A program made the position numbers and the translations under genes. Under the pieces are notes generated by a model. It saw nothing but the letters and a program-made list of their open reading frames with translations, was not told the origin of the DNA and did not search any database. Source: Heligmosomoides polygyrus polygyrus (Eukaryota > Nematoda > Chromadorea > Rhabditida > Heligmosomidae). From it: a stretch of DNA of 64,000 nucleotides. The stretch is taken from positions 64,268,983 to 64,332,982 of the forward strand of contig OX377201.1 in NCBI GenBank assembly GCA_947396885.1, given 5' to 3'. Below are positions 58,886 to 64,000 of this stretch, piece after piece. How positions within the stretch are numbered: the stretch's first letter is position 1; each line of letters starts with the position of its first letter.

Positions 58886-58950
58886 TAAACGAATAATTCG
58901 AATATTGCACTTTTTCGATTAGTCGAATAGTCGAAATTCGAAAAATATAC
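58886..58950. repeat. AT-rich palindromic repeat (TTCGAATA words)
   Basis: ACGAATAATTCGAATATTGC and TCGATTAGTCGAATAGTCGA; the same family occurs at 39170-39280 and 56455-56545. Confidence 0.5.
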
Positions 58951-60470
58951 ATGGGAAGCGGGAACGCGAATAACTTCCTCTCCTACAGAATTCTTAGGGA
59001 ACTAAATCTTCTTGTCGGTGATAGTGAGAGGATATGTCTGTCGCTCACCTTAAGTACTGATTGGAAATGAATTTCTGTAGTTGTTCCGTTCTCAGTTGCA
59101 TACTCTTAATTCTTTGCAGTTGGTTTCGCTTGTTTATATCTCATTCTATGCGTGCATTTCTGATGTGATTCACGCCACGAAAAAGAACCATTATGAGACG
59201 ATGCGCTGATCTTTTGCTATGGATCAGAGAAATCCTTTTAAAATTTACAGTGAATTGCTAGGTAGCATTGCTACTTTTAATAACGTTTATTATACACGTG
59301 TACCACGGCTTGGCGGGGTGTAACTCCGTATTGACCTATAGAGAGTTCCACCTAACAATCGCGGGAACAGGAGTATAACAAGCGTTATCAACAACATTGT
59401 CGAGGTTTCGAGATGAGCTGACGTGGAGATTGCTCCCTTTTTCTGAAGTCAGTGTTCACCGAAACAACAAAGGAAAATTGTTTGACCGTATAAGTGTTCG
59501 ACTGAAGTACGCATCAACCTCTCAACTACCCCGGTTTTTTGAAGGTTCGCGTGCTCTGTGCCGGCTGTTGGTGCCCTGATATAGGAGAGGCTTATCGGAC
59601 CTGCTTTCAAACTGGGCAGCTAGTGAAGCCATGAACGATGTCAGTAGATAGCTTTGCAGCGAGCTGCATTACTATTGCTTTCCCACATCATCCATGCCAC
59701 ATGACGCTCGTGCCAGGATTGCTCACTGGTTCCGGCAGCTGCTTTCTGCATTGCGGCCCGGAGTGCGTTTTGCGGAGTGATAACAATCGAAGGTCCGTCA
59801 CCGCTGTCGAGGTCGCGCCACTCAACCATAATTGCCCTCCATCGCATTAAACATCGGTGGCACTCCAAACAGATCCGAGGTGCTCTCCGCAGACAGCTCG
59901 AACTGGCTCTTGATGAGATCGAAGAATTGCAACTGTGGTTTGTGATGCGCCTTTTCTGTCTGTTTCCCTCCAGTAAGCCAGTGTGGCTCACTATCTTTCT
60001 CACGTTCGGTAGTCGCGGGAAAGACACGACAACCTACGGTTAACTGTTGCTATGCTCTCGTGCTCTTGTCTCTGTGCATTCGGTTCTCGTATCCACGTAC
60101 TACAACGGCGTTCCCTATTCGCAGGTGTCGCGTTGGAATAGCTACATCCCAAAATTATACCGAGGACCACTAATCATGGTCTAGACCAAACTCGCATTCA
60201 AGTTTCGAGCGGCCTGTCGGCCGCCAAACGTCTGGTAGGAGGTTTCGCCCCAAGTCCCGAGAATAAAACACCCCGACCGTCTTCTTTTCTTCTTTAGGCC
60301 TCCTTACCTTCATGCCAGTAGAGAGCTGTTTTTACTACATATATAGAATGATATAGCGGGATAAAGTAGGGCAGAAAACCTTCAAAATCTGCTCCTTTGA
60401 AGCCTGTCCATCCTCTATCGCTTGTACTCGATTTATTCTGCGATTTACCCGTTTATTACACGGCTATAAA
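58951..60470. other. Unassigned sequence with two protein-like frames
   Basis: A plus frame at 59397-59579 reads SRFRDELTWRLLPFSEVSVH. A minus frame at 59641-60027 includes VEWRDLDSGDGPSIVITPQN and HERHVAWMMWESNSNAARC. Both look protein-like, but I recognise no family and cannot place exons; the opposite strand is also open (59777-60043). A gene here is possible. Confidence 0.35.
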
Positions 60471-60747
60471 CAGATAGTGAGAGTCTCGATCCTGTGTCCT
60501 TAATCTGCAGAAAAATAAATAAAATTAATCGGTATTGGACGACCGGTCGGTGTTTAATGTCCGACGGTAGAAATACTCCTCCGATTCCTGTAGTCATCCT
60601 CCCTACCCCCTCACCACCTTACCCAAGTGCCGTCAGAGAAACGGCGTGAGAGTCAAGCACGTGCAAGTTCGTTACACGAAGTCTTCCAAAGCTCATCTGA
60701 AAATCCAACGCATGCTTCGCAAAGTGTCTGAACTGTGGTACGACTTC

Positions 60748-61197
60748 TGGACCTGGACGCACGTTGTATGACGTCCGTGTCACGTCTTCTGAATCCCGCC
60801 GCATGTTACATAACGTCTGTGACACATTTGCTGAGTTTCAACGCAAGTGTCACGACGTTGCCACGTATTCCGCATCCGGATCACGTGGCACGGCTTCTGT
60901 GGCACGTCCTCTGCATCCCGACACTTGGACGATACTGAGAGAAAATACTGCCCCCCCCCCCTTGGGGGTTCCATCTTTACTGGTTTCCCTATATTAGCCC
61001 TCTCTTTCTGATCACCCTTTACTGGCCCCCCTTCACTGGTCCCCCTTCACTGGTCCCCCTTCACTGGTCCGTCTTATTGATCTTCCTTACTCTTCCGCAT
61101 CTCTGCACACGTTAGACAACGTCTGTAGCACGTCTTCTGAATCCCTACGCACGTTGAACAACGTCTGCGACACGTCTTCTGGATCCCGACACTAGCG
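60748..61197. repeat. Second copy of the 42-bp minisatellite region
   Basis: Degenerate units such as ACGTCTGTGACACATTTGCT at 60811 and ACAACGTCTGCGACACGTCT at 61156, about 42 bp apart. The upstream unique part (60520-60740) matches 9636-9860. Between them, at 61022-61072, lies a 15-bp tandem of CCCCCTTCACTGGT, and a C run is at 60950-60961. Confidence 0.7.
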
Positions 61198-61199
61198 CA

Positions 61200-62055
61200 T
61201 AATCCCCACTGGAGCCCAGACGTGCTGCCCGCTCAAAAGAAAAAAAAGGAGCTTCAGTGACCCGCCGCCAAGCTTATCAGTTCGACGGCAGTCGCCCATG
61301 GTTAAGCTCGAAGAAAGACCTGCTGGCATACGGCGCGCTGTCGAAAGCATCCCTTGGCCTGGTCACCCCTCCCCATGATGGATACGTGACCTTGCCTGAA
61401 TTATGTGTAGTAAGATGCGAGTACAATTTTAATTATAAAAAAATAATTTAAGTAAGAACTTTCTCTTTCAAATTCGATGATTTCTGGACTAACACGGGAT
61501 TTTACCGAAACTCGGCAATATAGGAAACAGCCCTAGAATCCATACTCTCAGTCAACCAGGATATCTCCGTTCGATCGAGCAATTGCTGCGGTGCGGAATA
61601 TCCCTTTAAACATCCATTTTTTTCTCAATAAATTTGATCCGACAGAGCTCGCGTGAACATTTCACTACATAACACTCTCCATGTGTCATGGCGGCATTCT
61701 ATGGTAGTCTAAGTGGCTGCTAATATTTGAAGCGAATGCGCATCGCAACGCGTAAGGAAGGTCGCCGGTACGCTCGCTTTCGCTTGGACTAGCGTCATGA
61801 TTTTTGCGAACCCGAAACTTGTTGGCAGAAAGCAAAAGGGCGAATTAGATGCAGGCGTCAAGTGCATGACTGACTTTATCCAGGAAGGCGGGTTTCTTTG
61901 CCAGAGTTATGATGCTTGGCCTGCTTGACAGCTAAGCCGAGTAAGTCGGCGATGAAACCGCCCGTGAAGGTCCAGTCTTTTCTTGAGGCAGTGCAACTTT
62001 CTCTGACTGCTCCATGTTGTTGTACTTGACCTAGGGATCGTCGTGAAACTTCTAG
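61200..62055. other. Region upstream of the peroxin-2 exon
   Basis: Should hold the promoter or trans-splice acceptor of the peroxin-2 gene; TTCTAG precedes the ATG at 62056. A 43-codon plus frame (61797-61928, MIFANPKLVGRKQKGELDAG) has no recognised domain. Confidence 0.4.
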
Positions 62056-63328
62056 ATGGCGTGTGAAACTCTACGCGTGGAGCAAGTCGATGCGAACATT
62101 CTGGATGAGGAGTACCGTCAGCTGATGGAGCAGCAGCTGGATCGCGTGATCGTCGAACTTCCTATTAGCGCCGTTCGTCTGTGTGAACGGATCAAGCCCG
62201 AACTACAGCTGGTGCTCGATGGAATAATCTGGACCAGCCGAGTTTACAGAGGTGATCTATTGCGTTAACCATATGTCCACATTGAGTCGGACTGGAAGTT
62301 TCCGTCGTTTTCGACTATTAATCTCATATCTTCGTTCAAAGTCAACCGTTTCAAGAAATCCACCAGTAACAGTCTAGTTGTGAACTACTGGGCACTTAGA
62401 GTTGATGAACTCCCGGGATACATGTTTTACACGCTGCTGTACACGCCGCGATTTCTGCTCCGAAATATTTCTAAGAATTCCGAAAATAGTGCTGTGAAGA
62501 CAACATGCGTGTAGAATAAGAATAATAAAATACGGCCTTCAAATTCAAATCCTGCATTCATTTCTACGGATGAGTTTGAACTTATACTAGTTATTTAGAA
62601 TTGTAGCTAGGATCGAAAGAACTTTTCATTCACCGGAACCGAACAACTTTTCAACAGATCTTCATATTCAGCCCCAATCTATTGACCAGCTAACATTCTT
62701 GATTCTGTTATGAGCTGTGACCGCGAAGGGTCACCAATCACTAAAATTGTTTGTTTGAGAATCTATATGTTGTTACAGGATGTTTTGTTGCGATCAAAAC
62801 TCTTGCGCCAGGCGGGACTCGAACCCGCATCTTCTGCTTTCCGGGCAGCGATGTTCGCCTTACACCACCGTCGCTGTTTGACCGCACGTAACATCCGCGA
62901 TATCCTCGAGGCCTGTCAGCACCCACCCGTGATACGGGATGGGCCGGTCGCTGATATCAGCATGGAGCCGGTTAAGCTGAAGGACCTTACTAGTAACAAT
63001 GTTCTAACACATATGCTTAAGCCTGGAGCGGCTGGTAGAGAGGCTATATGTTGTTACAGGATGTTTTGTTGCGATCAATGTGTTAGAACATTGTTTGAGA
63101 ATCGTTTGAGATCGTTTCATGGAAACAGCGCGATAACTCGTGGAGGCGGTTCTTTATTCCTGACGTTTTCGCCAATCACTATATGCTGTTGGCCATCATC
63201 CACTCCTTACGGTTCAAAATAACCATCTTTGGAGAAAGGTGCGTTCCGTTTGCGCTACAGAAAGAGACCAAGGGTTACCATTGGCACCCGCATTTTTCGA
63301 GGTGCTAGATCGCGGAAAGGTGCTAATG
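62056..63328 (+). CDS. prx-2: Peroxin-2 (PEX2) N-terminal exons, gene continues past right edge
   Basis: PEX2 is a RING ubiquitin-ligase subunit of the peroxisomal membrane, needed for PEX5 receptor recycling. The exon 62056-62251 begins MACETLRVEQVDANILDEEY and continues with EQQLDRVI, RLCERIKPELQLVLDGIIW and TSRVYR. This matches the PEX2 N-terminal pattern (LRISQLDAxxLN, then a region ending in a W-rich helix and IYSK). It ends in phase 1 at a GT donor. A candidate second exon 63261-63328 (after CTACAG, before GTAAGT) joins in phase and reads LPLAPAFFEVLDRGK. The remaining part, including the RING domain, would lie outside the window. The intron between them contains a tRNA-like unit. The PEX2 assignment rests on one exon; the second exon is weaker. 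Confidence 0.62.
62763..63078. repeat. Segment bounded by 35-bp direct repeats
   Basis: The same 35 bases, starting CTATATGTTGTTACAGG and ending GTTGCGATCAA, occur at 62763-62797 and 63044-63078. The tRNA-like sequence is inside. It could be a long target duplication or an internal duplication; it lies in the candidate peroxin-2 intron. Confidence 0.65.
62805..62874 (-). tRNA. tRNA-like sequence, possible tRNA pseudogene or SINE head
   Basis: On the minus strand it folds as a cloverleaf: acceptor GCGACGG with CTGGCGC (one mismatch), D stem GTGT/ACAT, anticodon stem CTGC/GCAG with loop CCGGAAA, and T stem GCGGG/CCCGC with loop TTCGAGT. The anticodon position reads GGA. The base before it is C where tRNAs have U33, which argues against a functional tRNA. 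It lies in a segment flanked by 35-bp direct repeats. Confidence 0.45.
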
Positions 63329-63522
63329 GTAAGTAAATTTTTCCTTTCCTATGTAAGCTAAGCAGGATGCTTTCCGACACCTTACACCCTTCGCAGGGTT
63401 ATGAAAATACTGTTAGTGCTTTTCTTTTGGCTATTCCTCTGAAAGGTTGTCTACTCTGAACAACGCTTTCCGGGATTTTAACGTTCTATATGTCTAATGC
63501 AAAGCATCCCATGCAGGTACTC

Positions 63523-63596
63523 TACTGTTGAGTTCCCAGACAATTCCCTCCCTATGTACTTACATAGGGAGGGAATTCTCTGAGAACTCAACAGTA
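63523..63596. repeat. Hairpin of 74 nt, pre-miRNA-like
   Basis: Arms of 34 nt pair with two mismatches around a short loop CTTACATAGG-type centre: TACTGTTGAGTTCCCAGACA and, on the other side, TCTGAGAACTCAACAGTA. Size and mismatch pattern resemble a miRNA precursor but also a small MITE. Confidence 0.6.
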
Positions 63597-63639
63597 ACAC
63601 TAACACCTTCATCACGTTATTTTAAGCGCCGATGTATGC

Positions 63640-64000
63640 ACAGGGTGTTCCAAAATAGCGTGATGAAGGTTTTGTAATTATAACAATGAAACAACTCACA
63701 ACTTTACAAAACAATATATAGATAACAACGACGTAGGCATTAGGCAACACCATATTAGTCTGGATTCGATGTGCCCCCCCCCCCCCCTTGGCGCGAATAC
63801 AGAAGTCAAAATGCGTGGTGAAGTTTTTGGCGATGAGCCGCAGGTCATCTGGAGACAGTCGTTTCCACTCCCAACGCAGAGATGTCTTTTGGGCCACCAG
63901 GCTGTCGTGGCGCTTGACGCGGATCCTGGCCTTCAAAATGGACCACTATTCGATGCAATGCTATGTGACTGACACAGATATCATGGGCGATTTTTCTCAT
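63640..64000 (-). pseudogene. Tc1/mariner-type transposase C-terminal fragment
   Basis: Minus frame 63622-63936 contains VKRHDSLVAQKTSLRWEWKR then SPDDLRLIAKNFTTHFDFCI and RAKGG. This is the style of the C-terminal helix region of Tc1/mariner transposases. CAGGGTGTTCCAAAATA at 63641 looks like the terminal repeat, and its inverted partner TTATTTTAAGC is at 63617. A C run lies at 63774-63787. The element continues past the right edge, so its state is unknown. Confidence 0.55.

Overview
The window looks like nuclear DNA of a clade V parasitic nematode, most likely a strongylid such as a hookworm. The evidence is three multi-exon genes whose products resemble nematode BUB-1, RBM-17/SPF45 and peroxin-2, many introns of about 45-60 nt beside introns of several kb, a 22-nt sequence one base away from the nematode SL1 leader, and a dense mix of mariner, RTE-type, Penelope-like and long inverted-repeat elements. 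The species call is inference; no bacterial or organelle signal was seen.

Host genes. (1) bub-1 runs on the minus strand from about 20352 to 202 and off the left edge. Its N-terminal TPR (Mad3/BUB1) region is at 18.1-20.4 kb, its linker at 4.8-18.1 kb, and the kinase N-lobe at 4.7 kb down to 0.2 kb. One intron (about 6.59-17.53 kb) holds a 20-copy, 173-bp satellite. Another (0.27-4.26 kb) holds a dead mariner. (2) rbm-17 (SPF45 splicing factor) runs on the plus strand from 25493 to 38571 with a coiled-coil N-terminus, G-patch and C-terminal UHM/RRM. Its first intron holds a head-to-head Penelope-like insertion, and its intron 7 holds hairpin elements. (3) The first two exons of a peroxin-2 gene start at 62056 and run off the right edge (second exon tentative). 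The rbm-17 and bub-1 exon phases agree with each other almost throughout, which is the main support for these models. Two of the introns appear to use GC donors.

Elsewhere. From 39 to 62 kb I found no convincing host gene. This part holds a 5'-truncated RTE copy (39.3-40.5 kb), a nested hairpin element (40.8-41.7 kb), tRNA-headed SINE-like repeats (42.8 and 48.7 kb), and a nested complex (46.9-58.9 kb). In that complex two 2.3-kb inverted repeat arms surround a hAT-like insertion with an 8-bp target duplication. The hAT-like insertion holds a palindromic mariner-type MITE, which in turn holds a near-full-length RTE retrotransposon. A separate mariner with a single nonsense codon sits between the arms. 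Both arms carry the SL1-like 22-mer.

The genes shown do not form one pathway: BUB-1 acts at kinetochores, RBM-17 in splicing and PEX2 in peroxisome import. What links them here is shared invasion by repeats. The most unusual points are the head-to-head Penelope insertion with hammerhead-ribozyme-like cores, the SL1-like 22-mer inside a repeat, the satellite higher-order repeat inside a bub-1 intron, and a transposon end that appears to supply a bub-1 splice donor.
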